A stretch of 64,000 nucleotides of DNA from Arcticibacter pallidicorallinus (GTDB lineage: Bacteria; Bacteroidota; Bacteroidia; Sphingobacteriales; Sphingobacteriaceae). The notes under the pieces are model-generated. The model made no database searches. It was given only the letters and a program-made list of their open reading frames with translations, and was not told where the DNA came from. Below, in pieces: positions 37,925-45,995 of the stretch. Numbering within the stretch: the stretch's first letter is position 1; each line of letters starts with the position of its first letter. Made by a program: the position numbers and the translations under genes. The DNA is taken from assembly GCF_003002875.1 (NCBI RefSeq), contig NZ_PVTH01000005.1, forward strand, positions 124,001 through 188,000. Direction: 5' to 3'.

Positions 37925-40111
37925 ATGACCAGATACGTAATAAAAAGAAACGGCGACTACGAGAGTTTCAGACCTTTCAAGATCAGCGACGCCATCGAGA
38001 AAGGCTTCCAAAGCACCAATACTCCCCTTGACGAGAGCATATTCCAAAACGTCTGCGCGCAAATACACGACCAGAAGATCTGGACAGTAGAAGAGATCCA
38101 GGACATCATCGAAAAAGAGCTCTTCTCCAACGGCTACTTCGAGATTATGAGATCGTTCATGCTCTACCGTCATACCCGTAAGCTGCAGCGTGAACATGCA
38201 GAGGGCATTGATGATGACACCACCTTCGTCAACAGCACCCAGACCATAGCAGAATACATCAATCAAACGGACTGGCGCATCAATGCCAACGCGAACACCT
38301 CCTACTCCAATGCCGGCCTGGTCAACAACGTAGCGGGCAAAGTGATCGCCAACTATTGGCTCGACAAGGTCTACTCCAAAGAAGAGGGCTACGCTCACCG
38401 CAACGGCGATCTGCACATCCATGATCTGGATTGCTTAACCGGCTATTGCGCCGGCTGGAGCCTGAGGGCTCTCCTGAATGAGGGCTTTAATGGGGTGCGC
38501 AGCCGTGTGGAAAGCAGGGCTCCTTCGCACTTCCGCGAGGCACTGGGACAAATGGCCAACTTTCTGGGGATCCTGCAAAGCGAATGGGCAGGCGCTCAGG
38601 CCTTCAGCTCCTTCGACACCTACCTGGCTCCTTATGTCTTCAAGGATCAGCTGAAATATGATGACGTCCTGAAATCCATAAGAAGCTTTGTCTACAACCT
38701 GAATGTCCCTGCCCGCTGGGGGCAGTCTCCTTTTACCAATATCACGATCGACTGGACCGTCCCCGAGGACCTGAAACAACAGATCCCGACAAAGAACGAT
38801 CTGCACCTCTTCAAAGGCGTCAACAACCATGAGCTCTCAACAAGAGCAAAAGCCCGAGGTGCCGAGACATTGGAGGACCTCTGCTACGGTCATTTCCAGT
38901 CGGAGATGGATATGATCAACAGGGCCTACTATACGGTAATGACAGAAGGTGACTCAAACGGCCAGCCTTTTACCTTCCCCATCCCTACCGTCAACATCAC
39001 GGAAGATTTCGACTGGAACTCTAAAAACACGGATATCCTCTTCGAGAACACAGCAAAGATCGGTTCTTCCTACTTCCAGAACTTTATCGGCAGCCAGTAC
39101 ATGAGGGACGAGAACGGAAACCGCATCGAAAACCCGGAAGCTTATAAACCTAATGCTGTCAGAAGTATGTGCTGCCGCCTTCAACTGGATTTGAGGGAGC
39201 TGCTCAAACGTGGCAACGGACTCTTCGGAAGCGCAGAAATGACGGGCAGCATTGGCGTAGTAACCATCAATATGGCTCGCTTGGGATACTTATACAGGGG
39301 AAACGAAAATGCTCTTTACAAGCGTCTTGACGAACTCCTGCATTTCGCCAAATCTACGCTCGAGAAGAAAAGATGCTTCATCCAAGAGATGTATGACCGG
39401 GGACTCTATCCCTACACTCAGCGTTATCTCAAGCATTTCCGCAACCACTTCTCTACCATCGGCGTGAATGGGATCAACGAAATGATCCGTAACTACAGCC
39501 GCGACACTGAAACCATCGTCCACCCAAAAGGCAAAGAATTCGCCCTCAAGGTACTGGACCACATCCGCAAAAAAATGACCCAATTCCAGGAAGAAACCGG
39601 TAATCTCTACAACCTCGAAGCTACTCCTGCCGAGGGTACTACCTATCGCTTTGCCAAAGAGGACAAGAAGCGTTTTAATGATATTATCCAGGCTGGTGAA
39701 GGCGATAACATCTACTACACCAACAGCTCGCAGATCCCCGTGGACCATACGGATGATCCCTTCGAAGCGCTCCTGCTGCAGGATGAACTGCAATGCAAAT
39801 ACACGGGCGGTACCGTCCAGCATGTGTATATGAGGGAAAGGCTGAGTTCAGCCGAAGCTTGCCGCAACCTCGTAAAGAAAGTGGTGTCTAATTTCAGGCT
39901 GCCGTATATCACCATCACGCCTGTCTTCAGCATATGTCCGGTGCATGGCTACCTGCAGGGTGAGCATGAACACTGCCCGGATTGCGAGGACACCAAATGC
40001 CTGGTCTACACGCGTGTGATGGGTTATCACCGCCCAGTCGAAAGCTTTAATATCGGCAAAAAAGGCGAGCACAGGCAACGTCTGCATTTCCTGGAGAGCA
40101 AAAGTGCATAG
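37925..40111 (+). CDS. nrdD: anaerobic ribonucleoside-triphosphate reductase
   Basis: Class III ribonucleotide reductase making dNTPs without oxygen. An N-terminal ATP-cone (VIKRNGDYESFRPFKISDAI) controls overall activity. The C-terminal part has the Zn site CPVHGYLQGEHEHCPDC and the glycyl radical site in RVMGYHRPVES, about 29 residues from the end. The start at 37925 (MTRYVIKRNG) puts the ATP-cone at the N-terminus; an upstream in-frame ATG at 37904 would add seven residues. Overlaps nrdG by eight bases. Indicates a facultative or microaerobic lifestyle. Confidence 0.96.
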   Translation: MTRYVIKRNGDYESFRPFKISDAIEKGFQSTNTPLDESIFQNVCAQIHDQKIWTVEEIQDIIEKELFSNGYFEIMRSFMLYRHTRKLQREHAEGIDDDTTFVNSTQTIAEYINQTDWRINANANTSYSNAGLVNNVAGKVIANYWLDKVYSKEEGYAHRNGDLHIHDLDCLTGYCAGWSLRALLNEGFNGVRSRVESRAPSHFREALGQMANFLGILQSEWAGAQAFSSFDTYLAPYVFKDQLKYDDVLKSIRSFVYNLNVPARWGQSPFTNITIDWTVPEDLKQQIPTKNDLHLFKGVNNHELSTRAKARGAETLEDLCYGHFQSEMDMINRAYYTVMTEGDSNGQPFTFPIPTVNITEDFDWNSKNTDILFENTAKIGSSYFQNFIGSQYMRDENGNRIENPEAYKPNAVRSMCCRLQLDLRELLKRGNGLFGSAEMTGSIGVVTINMARLGYLYRGNENALYKRLDELLHFAKSTLEKKRCFIQEMYDRGLYPYTQRYLKHFRNHFSTIGVNGINEMIRNYSRDTETIVHPKGKEFALKVLDHIRKKMTQFQEETGNLYNLEATPAEGTTYRFAKEDKKRFNDIIQAGEGDNIYYTNSSQIPVDHTDDPFEALLLQDELQCKYTGGTVQHVYMRERLSSAEACRNLVKKVVSNFRLPYITITPVFSICPVHGYLQGEHEHCPDCEDTKCLVYTRVMGYHRPVESFNIGKKGEHRQRLHFLESKSA

Positions 40112-40781
40112 ACCTATATACGACATAACGCCCTTTTCCGCTCTCGATTATCCTGAAAAAACAGCCTGCATCATCTGGTTTGCAGGCTGCAATATGCGGT
40201 GCGGGTATTGCTACAACCCAAGGATAGTGGAGGGAAAAGGGCGTTTTTTATATGCTGACGTGATCCGTTTTCTCCAGCAGCGACATGGGCTGCTGGACGG
40301 CGTGGTACTCAGTGGTGGCGAATGTATGCTGCATAAAGACTTGCCTGCGTTTGCGGAAATGATCAAAGACCTCGGGATGCTGCTGAAGATCGATACGAAC
40401 GGCACCTCTCCCCGAAAACTTGACATGATGATTCGAAACAAGCTGGTCGACTATGTGGCGCTCGACTTTAAGGCTCCCCCTAAAACATTTAAAGAGGTTA
40501 CGGATAGTAACCTCTTTAACAAATTTGATAAAAGCTTAGACGTGCTTCTTAACGCTGATATTCCTTTTGAAGTCCGAACTACCTACCATTCTGATCTGCA
40601 TTCTATAGCTGATCTGCAGGAAATGACCGACTTTCTAAACCATAAAGGCTATAACGGCACATACTATATTCAAAACTTTCTAACTGACACGCCTACTATC
40701 GGAGATCTGCCTCCGTCCATCTCCTTGAAATCGAATCCTCCGATACGTTCGGCCTTCCCCATTATACTGAGAAACCGTTAA
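40104..40781 (+). CDS. nrdG: anaerobic ribonucleotide reductase activating protein
   Basis: Radical-SAM activase that creates the glycyl radical on NrdD. The 4Fe-4S site is C-x3-C-x2-C in GCNMRCGYCYNP (near residue 30), followed by the SAM-binding GGE in VVLSGGECMLH. At 225 residues it is longer than E. coli NrdG (154), in the range of the NrdG2 type. The start overlaps the end of nrdD, implying coupled translation. Confidence 0.95.
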   Translation: MHRPIYDITPFSALDYPEKTACIIWFAGCNMRCGYCYNPRIVEGKGRFLYADVIRFLQQRHGLLDGVVLSGGECMLHKDLPAFAEMIKDLGMLLKIDTNGTSPRKLDMMIRNKLVDYVALDFKAPPKTFKEVTDSNLFNKFDKSLDVLLNADIPFEVRTTYHSDLHSIADLQEMTDFLNHKGYNGTYYIQNFLTDTPTIGDLPPSISLKSNPPIRSAFPIILRNR

Positions 40782-40811
40782 TATACAGATAAATAACCTG
40801 ACTCCGGCTAT

Positions 40812-42197
40812 CTATACAACATCCGGCTGAGGCTTAACTGCTCTCCTGACTCCTGTTTTACCTGGCTTCTTCTTCATCTTGTTGATCCAGATCAGCGTTC
40901 CGGTTACCGGTAAGCTGGTTGCAATCAGACAGGCGATGAAATACAGGATCTTGCTGAACATGCCATAAATATCACCCACGTGAAGCGCCTTAATGGAACC
41001 CGCGACGCGTTCGTTGAACGGCTTATCTGAGAAACGATCAACTTCCAGGGTTTGGGCGGTATACTGGTCCAACATAATCTTATCTGAAGCTGCCGGCGCG
41101 AAAAAGCCCAGTTTGTTCTTGGCAACGCTTACCGCCGCTGTGGAATCTGCTGGCAAACTAACAGTATAGTCTCCTTCATATTTCAACACGGCATTGGCAG
41201 CCATGATATATTCTTCTGCGGTAAGTGCCCTTTCTGGTTTCCCTACCGGAAGCTCCGAAGTGGCTGCGCGTTGTGGTGCTGCGTCATGGGGCTTATGCGT
41301 ACCCAATGTCTTCTGCAGCGCCTCGCGGTACCAGGGGAAAGACCACTGCGGACCGGTGATTCCCATAATGAACAGCAAGATGCAGGAGTAAAAACCCAGT
41401 GTATTGTGCAGATCATGGTTCATCCGTTTCCAGCTTCCCTTGGTCTTAATTTTCAGACCTTGTTTCCATGATTTCACTCGTCTGGGCACCCAGATTACAA
41501 TCCCGGTAATGACCCCTAAGGTGAATATGATCGTAGCGGTACCGCTGATATAACTACCCAGTGTGCGGTTCGGAAGCTCGCCAAAAAGAGGCTCTTCGAT
41601 CTTATCTAACAGCAACCATCTATGCAGACTGAACATCATTCCCATAAATTCAGAACTTGCTGTCTTCGAGTTTTTTGAATCACCCAATATCGCGCCTGTA
41701 TAGGGGTTCACATAGTAGGTTGTACCACGCGGGCCGCGTCCGCCTCCCCCGCCTTTGCCTTTCTCGGCTCCGCCTTTCGCTTTCTCTCCGGCACCTTTCC
41801 CGCCGGCCATCGCGCCATGGTCATGCTTGCGCCCTTCGCTTTTACCGTGTGACTCGCCTCTGCCTTTCTCGCCACCACCTTCGCCTTTAGGCTTGACCAT
41901 AATCTGCCATGACCTGGCCGGATCTGCTGGTATCTTTACCGAAAGTACTTGTCCGCCTGTCGTCTCCTTCACTTTGGAAATCAGTTCAGCGGATGTTTGT
42001 GCGATCATTCCTTCCTTATAATCGACCTTGAACAGCTCGGGCGACGCACTCTCGCGGATTTCTGTATTGAAAACGTAGATCGTGCCGCTAAGGCATACCA
42101 GGAATACAATGATTCCGCTTGATAAGCCGAGCCACAAATGGACATCGTTTAAAAATTTCCTTGTTTTTTCCCAAAGTGTTCTTGGTCTGGCTGACAT
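40812..42197 (-). CDS. PepSY-domain membrane protein with Gly/Lys/His-rich insertion
   Basis: A 461-residue inner-membrane protein of the PepSY-associated TM family. First TM: GLSSGIIVFLVCLSGTIYVF near residue 22; later TMs near IFTLGVITGIVIWVP, FYSCILLFIMGITG and IACLIATSLPVTGTLIW. Conserved LHRWLLL and HDLHNTLGFYSC His residues are compatible with heme or ferric reductase roles, and many relatives stand next to siderophore receptors, though none is visible here. Residues about 104-158 are a low-complexity tract of Gly, Lys, Glu, Arg with His (GRKHDHGAMAGG) in the periplasmic region before TTYYVNPYTGAILG. The next gene upstream ends at a terminator, so this has its own promoter. Confidence 0.88.
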   Translation of the reverse strand: MSARPRTLWEKTRKFLNDVHLWLGLSSGIIVFLVCLSGTIYVFNTEIRESASPELFKVDYKEGMIAQTSAELISKVKETTGGQVLSVKIPADPARSWQIMVKPKGEGGGEKGRGESHGKSEGRKHDHGAMAGGKGAGEKAKGGAEKGKGGGGGRGPRGTTYYVNPYTGAILGDSKNSKTASSEFMGMMFSLHRWLLLDKIEEPLFGELPNRTLGSYISGTATIIFTLGVITGIVIWVPRRVKSWKQGLKIKTKGSWKRMNHDLHNTLGFYSCILLFIMGITGPQWSFPWYREALQKTLGTHKPHDAAPQRAATSELPVGKPERALTAEEYIMAANAVLKYEGDYTVSLPADSTAAVSVAKNKLGFFAPAASDKIMLDQYTAQTLEVDRFSDKPFNERVAGSIKALHVGDIYGMFSKILYFIACLIATSLPVTGTLIWINKMKKKPGKTGVRRAVKPQPDVV

Positions 42198-42260
42198 ACT
42201 CAGTCGATATTTAATTTAAACTAGTTATTTAGACTGGTTAAAGATAAGTATTTTAATCAT

Positions 42261-42292
42261 AACAGGAAGTTGCCATGACAAAACTTCCTGTT
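42261..42292 (-). terminator. terminator after the metE-like gene
   Basis: AACAGGAAGTT and its perfect complement with a ten-base spacer lie 15 bases after the stop, followed on the minus strand by ATGATTAAAATAC. It shows that the metE-like transcript ends here, with no C-terminal-domain gene behind. Confidence 0.65.
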
Positions 42293-42306
42293 TAACGCTG
42301 ATTTAC

Positions 42307-43356
42307 TTAAAGATTTACAGGTGCGCTGATAAGCGCAGTGTATCCTGCGATCATCAATCTGTCAGCGCCGATGACCTTTCCTGCTTTTTCTATGATCCTG
42401 AGCGAATCTTGATTTTTATTCTTCATGAACCGCTCTCCTCCTGCTAAACCAAGCGAAAGCCATCGTCCTTGTGGAAAGCGCTGCAACAGTTCATCCAGTT
42501 GTTCAGCTCCTCTCATCACATCGACATGCAAACCTGCTACCGGAAGGGCAATTGCTAAAGCTGTATTTTCACCCAGAGATCCAACGCAGCTGGTTAGTAA
42601 TATTTTAATGCCAGCGCACTTCATGCTGATCTCCATATAAGCATACTCAAATGCAGCTTTTTCTTCATCTTGAAGATCCATGCCAAGGAAAGGCTCGTCG
42701 ATCTGAATCCATTTTGCTCCGTAACCTTTAAAGAGATTGATGATCTCCACGTAAACGGGAACGAGCCGCTTGATGAGATCGATACGTTTGAAGTTTTCGG
42801 CCTTGCCGTATTCGCTGTCTTCCTCTTTTCCGAGCAACAGGTAGCTGACCGGACCGGTTATTACGGGTTTGGGACTTGTACCCAGAATATGCGCCGCACT
42901 CGAGTATTCAGCGAAAGCCTTCTGTGAGAATAGCTTGAATCGCTGGTTCGCGGTAAACTCCGGAACGACGAAATGGTAGTCGGAATCAAACCATCTCGTT
43001 TTCTCCATAGCGGGAATGTCCAGCCCGTCTTTCTGATAACCGCGTGCCATGGCAAAATAAAGGTCGATCTCCGAATTCTCCGGCACCTGGCTGAGTACGG
43101 GTGAATAACGCCGGGGAATCGCTCCCAGCATCAGCGTCATATCAAGAATATGGTCGTAAAAGCTTAAGTCATTGCAGGGAATGAGATCTGTTCCTGCCTT
43201 CTGATGCTGTTTCAGACTTTTTACTCTGACTTTCCTCGCAGCCTGAAAGAGTTCGTCACGGCTTATTTCGCCTGTCCAGTAATCTTCACAGGCCTTTTTC
43301 AGTTGGTGGCCGCTCCCTATTCCAGGATGACCAAGGTTGTTTTTGAGCATACGCAT
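42307..43356 (-). CDS. MetE N-terminal-half protein (no catalytic C-terminal barrel)
   Basis: A 349-residue protein collinear with the first half of cobalamin-independent methionine synthase: NNLGHPGIGSGHQLKKACE, QHQKAGTDLIPCNDLSFYDH, TRWFDSDYHFVVPEF, PVITGPVSYLLLGK, WIQIDEPFL and GLHVDV are in order. It stops at GYTALISAPVNL, where full MetE (about 760 aa) has LLHSPIDL and enters the linker to the C-terminal barrel. The zinc ligands (His, two Cys, Glu) lie in the missing half, so it cannot methylate homocysteine alone. Either a decayed gene whose promoter and riboswitch survive, or a stand-alone domain working with another protein. No frameshift continuation is seen downstream. Confidence 0.85.
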   Translation of the reverse strand: MRMLKNNLGHPGIGSGHQLKKACEDYWTGEISRDELFQAARKVRVKSLKQHQKAGTDLIPCNDLSFYDHILDMTLMLGAIPRRYSPVLSQVPENSEIDLYFAMARGYQKDGLDIPAMEKTRWFDSDYHFVVPEFTANQRFKLFSQKAFAEYSSAAHILGTSPKPVITGPVSYLLLGKEEDSEYGKAENFKRIDLIKRLVPVYVEIINLFKGYGAKWIQIDEPFLGMDLQDEEKAAFEYAYMEISMKCAGIKILLTSCVGSLGENTALAIALPVAGLHVDVMRGAEQLDELLQRFPQGRWLSLGLAGGERFMKNKNQDSLRIIEKAGKVIGADRLMIAGYTALISAPVNL

Positions 43357-43519
43357 AAAACTTTGTTAAAACATTAATGTGAATTAATGTCCCTTACGTT
43401 TTTGGTATGCTTTCAAAATTGGGGGGTAGTCGCGTTGGCTAAGTGCATCAGCAGGTCATATGGAGACCGGCCGGCGTTAACGCGGGACTACTGCTTCAAT
43501 CGCGAAAGCATGTGTCTTG

Positions 43520-43712
43520 AACAGATGGCAAGTATCCTGGCTTGTAACTTTTCAATCCGTCCTTCTCACCGGGGCTACCCCGGCAATGGACATTGTATTT
43601 GGCTTGAAAATCCTGCGGAAAGCAGGGCGTTACTTACAGTTGCGCGACAGCCCGTGATTTGCACACGGTTCCTCTTTAATTCATACCCTTTCTGATATGA
43701 AACCTGTCTGTT
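43520..43712 (-). promoter_or_regulatory. cobalamin riboswitch upstream of the metE-like gene
   Basis: On the minus strand the region contains the cobalamin-aptamer core: GAGGAACCGTGTGCAAATC, then CTGTCGCGCAACTGTAA, and at the 3' end AGCCAGGATACTTGCC. AACAGA (plus-strand 43707-43712) can pair with TCTGTT (plus-strand 43520-43525) to close P1. B12 riboswitches in front of metE shut off the B12-independent enzyme when cobalamin is present. About 160 bases separate it from the start codon, room for an expression platform. Confidence 0.92.
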
Positions 43713-43827
43713 GTAAGAATGATAGTAAAGAACTGCAGCAAAGATAAGCTACAGATTTGAGAATAGCTAAATCATAGTTTCTAGAGAGGCAAATCAGCTG
43801 CGTTACAGCGTCGGATCTCGGTCGTAA

Positions 43828-43841
43828 AAAACACGTGTTTT
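43828..43841. promoter_or_regulatory. 14-bp perfect palindrome
   Basis: AAAACACGTGTTTT lies seven bases before the 11-bp tandem repeats in the gap between the riboswitch and the chimeric gene. Confidence 0.4.
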
Positions 43842-43847
43842 ATCGAA

Positions 43848-43880
43848 GCTGGTACGACGCTGGTACGACTTTGGTACGGA
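43848..43880. repeat. three 11-bp tandem repeats
   Basis: GCTGGTACGAC, GCTGGTACGAC and TTTGGTACGGA follow one another without spacing: two exact copies and one with four changes. One helical turn per unit suggests a protein-binding array. Confidence 0.55.
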
Positions 43881-43944
43881 GTTAATAAGGCGCTGATTAA
43901 GGGGTCTCAGAAAGCTCAGGGCGGCTCCGGGCGATTGCCAAATA

Positions 43945-43985
43945 AGTCTCTCATTTAGGTTACAAGTCTCCGTGATTTGGTTACA
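43945..43985 (+). promoter_or_regulatory. 20/21-bp direct repeats, likely regulator sites of the dehydrogenase-AraC gene
   Basis: AGTCTCTCATTTAGGTTACA is followed directly by AGTCTCCGTGATTTGGTTACA. The units share AGTCTC at the left and GGTTACA at the right with a two-turn period, placed 50-90 bases before the ATG at 44036. This is the spacing expected for an AraC-family activator next to a promoter. Confidence 0.55.
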
Positions 43986-44035
43986 GTCGCATCGGCCCTG
44001 ATGCGCACTTTTGTCTTAGTAATTATTGTAATCTC

Positions 44036-45214
44036 ATGGAAAATCAAATGACGTTAACTACAGACAAACAGCTTGTGGCTCTTGTGACCGGTGCCAACCA
44101 GGGCGTAGGTAATGAAATTGCCAAAGCACTCGCTGCGAACGGCTATATCGTATATCTGGGTTCCCGTAAACTGGAAAATGGCGAAAAGGCTGCTGCGGAA
44201 ATCGGTGAAAACGCGAGAGCTATTCAACTGGACGTTACGCAGGAACAATCCATCCATACAGCTATGGACAGGATAGGTAAGGAAGAGGGTCGGCTGGACC
44301 TGCTGGTCAACAATGCCGGTATATCCCATGGCGGAACAGCTCCTATTCATCGTATGCTGGATATTCCGGGTCCTCTTCATCCACTGATCAGTTTGCTGGA
44401 TACCCGGGACGAGAAGGTTAACTTGAGCCGGCTGCCTGTGAGCTACGTCACCACGCTTTACAAAATTTCTTTTATCAATAAACTGGGTGGAAAATTCAGA
44501 TATGGCCAGGGTTATTACGACTTTGACGAAGGAAGTATGGTTTTTACAGCTCCTAATCAGATCGTCGGCAGTACCTCCATATACAAGGGAAACGAGGGCT
44601 ACTCGTTGATCTTTCATCAGGATTTCCTCCACGGCTATCCGCTTGCAGCAAAGATCAGACAATATGGATTCTTTTCCTACGCTTCGAATGAGGCGCTACA
44701 TCTTTCTGAGCAGGAAAGAACGACCGTGGCGGCTATTTTCAGCATCATCCAAGAGGAACTTAGCAGTCGGATAGATGATTTTAGTCACGATGTGGTCATC
44801 GCACAGATCGAACTATTGCTTAGCTATGCCAAGCGCTTCTACAAGCGTCAGTTTCTTACCCGGCAGGCAGCTACCAGCGACCTGCTCCAGCAATTTGAAG
44901 GGCTGCTGAACACGTACTTTTATGAAGAGAAGCCGGTGATGAGAGGAATACCTACTGTACAGTATCTGGCCGAACAATTGAACTATACACCCAACTACCT
45001 GAGTGATATGCTGCGTTCGCTTACAGGACTGAACGCCCAACAGCACATTCATGAAAAGTTAATTGAGAAATCGAAGGAACTTCTTTCTACGACATCCCTG
45101 AGCGTTAGCGAGGTAGCTTACCAACTCGGCTTCGAGCATTCACAATCGTTCAGCAGGTTGTTTAAAATCAAAACGCAGATGACACCCGTACAGTTTAAGG
45201 AGTCGCTGAATTGA
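44036..45214 (+). CDS. chimera: truncated short-chain dehydrogenase fused to AraC regulator
   Basis: Residues 1 to about 100 are the start of a short-chain dehydrogenase: cofactor motif TGANQGVG (18-25), LDVTQEQSI, and NNAG at 92-95. The catalytic Ser, Tyr-x3-Lys and substrate region are absent. From about residue 104 (IHRMLDIPGPLHPLISLL) the chain matches an AraC regulator from near its N-terminus: YGQGYYDFDEGSMVFTAPNQ, then HTH parts VQYLAEQLNYTPNYLSDMLR and SVSEVAYQLGFEHSQSFSRL. Its paralogue at 33671-34585 has about 20 extra residues before the equivalent point, so only the first residues of the regulator were lost. The frame is intact across the join near 44336-44348. DNA binding should survive; dehydrogenase activity should not. 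The dehydrogenase promoter region would now drive the regulator. Confidence 0.9.
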   Translation: MENQMTLTTDKQLVALVTGANQGVGNEIAKALAANGYIVYLGSRKLENGEKAAAEIGENARAIQLDVTQEQSIHTAMDRIGKEEGRLDLLVNNAGISHGGTAPIHRMLDIPGPLHPLISLLDTRDEKVNLSRLPVSYVTTLYKISFINKLGGKFRYGQGYYDFDEGSMVFTAPNQIVGSTSIYKGNEGYSLIFHQDFLHGYPLAAKIRQYGFFSYASNEALHLSEQERTTVAAIFSIIQEELSSRIDDFSHDVVIAQIELLLSYAKRFYKRQFLTRQAATSDLLQQFEGLLNTYFYEEKPVMRGIPTVQYLAEQLNYTPNYLSDMLRSLTGLNAQQHIHEKLIEKSKELLSTTSLSVSEVAYQLGFEHSQSFSRLFKIKTQMTPVQFKESLN

Positions 45215-45254
45215 TTCCAACGCAAATTCTCCGTGCTTTCTCCTACATTTGTAT

Positions 45255-45905
45255 ATGGCCGACGAACTAACAGTATCCCAGTATATCAATCAGTTTTTCC
45301 CCCAGTTCGAGCCTACACTGAAGGAGAAACTGATTGCCAACAGCTCTTTAAAGCGGTTTGAAGCGGGTGAAATTCTGATGTCTCCGGGCCAGTATTTCCG
45401 TGCGACTATGCTCATCGTGGAAGGACGGGTGAAGGTGTACCGGCAAGATGAAGACGGTAACGAGTTCTTTCTTTACTACATAGAGCCGGGCGGCGCCTGC
45501 GCACTTTCCATGATCTGTGCTGCTAAACAAGAAACGAGTGCGATCATGGCCCGGGCGGTAGAAAATATCGTGGCCTTTTTGATACCCATTCATCTTATGG
45601 ATGAGCTGATGAAGGATCATAAAACCTGGTACTATTTTGTATTGGAAACCTATCGTAAGCGTTACGACGAGCTGCTGGTAATGGTAGACAATATTGTTTT
45701 TAAAAGCATGGACGAGCGACTCGAGTATTACCTCAAGCAACAATACGAGAAGCTGCATACGCGGCAGTTGAACATCACCCACCAGGAGATTGCCCATGAT
45801 CTGGGGACGTCCCGGGAAGTCATATCCCGCTTACTAAAGAAAATGGAACAACGGGGGGATCTGGTTTTGCTAAGAAACCAGATCGAATGGAAGAGGCCCG
45901 ATTAA
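45255..45905 (+). CDS. Crp/Fnr family transcriptional regulator
   Basis: A 216-residue regulator with an N-terminal cyclic-nucleotide-type jelly roll (FEAGEILMSPGQYFRATMLIVEGRVKVY as its core, about residues 35-62) and a C-terminal winged helix (ITHQEIAHDLGTSREVISRLLKKMEQRG). No Fnr-type Cys cluster at the N-terminus; the CALSMIC segment near residue 90 has two Cys. It precedes a permease and rhodanese genes, so a role in sulfur or redox response is plausible; Bacteroidota often keep such a regulator beside TauE/rhodanese genes. Start ATG 45255 (MADELTVSQY); TACATTTG at 45244-45251 fits a -7 box but would leave almost no leader. Confidence 0.92.
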   Translation: MADELTVSQYINQFFPQFEPTLKEKLIANSSLKRFEAGEILMSPGQYFRATMLIVEGRVKVYRQDEDGNEFFLYYIEPGGACALSMICAAKQETSAIMARAVENIVAFLIPIHLMDELMKDHKTWYYFVLETYRKRYDELLVMVDNIVFKSMDERLEYYLKQQYEKLHTRQLNITHQEIAHDLGTSREVISRLLKKMEQRGDLVLLRNQIEWKRPD

Positions 45906-45995
45906 TAAGAGCGGGTGTCGCCGATGTCGCAAGGTGACTTTTGTTACAGACTCCAGAGATTCAAAGCCTGACTTTTGTAATACTAAAACAAAACA

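Noticed and set aside
37916-38830. Two long minus-strand frames opposite nrdD
   Set aside because: Shadow frames of the biased nrdD codon usage; no signal, no promoter, no domain.
43520-43712. Structured region as a possible tRNA or other small RNA gene
   Set aside because: The conserved elements are those of a cobalamin aptamer; no anticodon arm or CCA-type acceptor can be drawn.
43848-43985. CRISPR-like array upstream of the chimera
   Set aside because: The repeats are 11 and 20/21 bp, directly adjacent with no spacers, and no cas genes are present.
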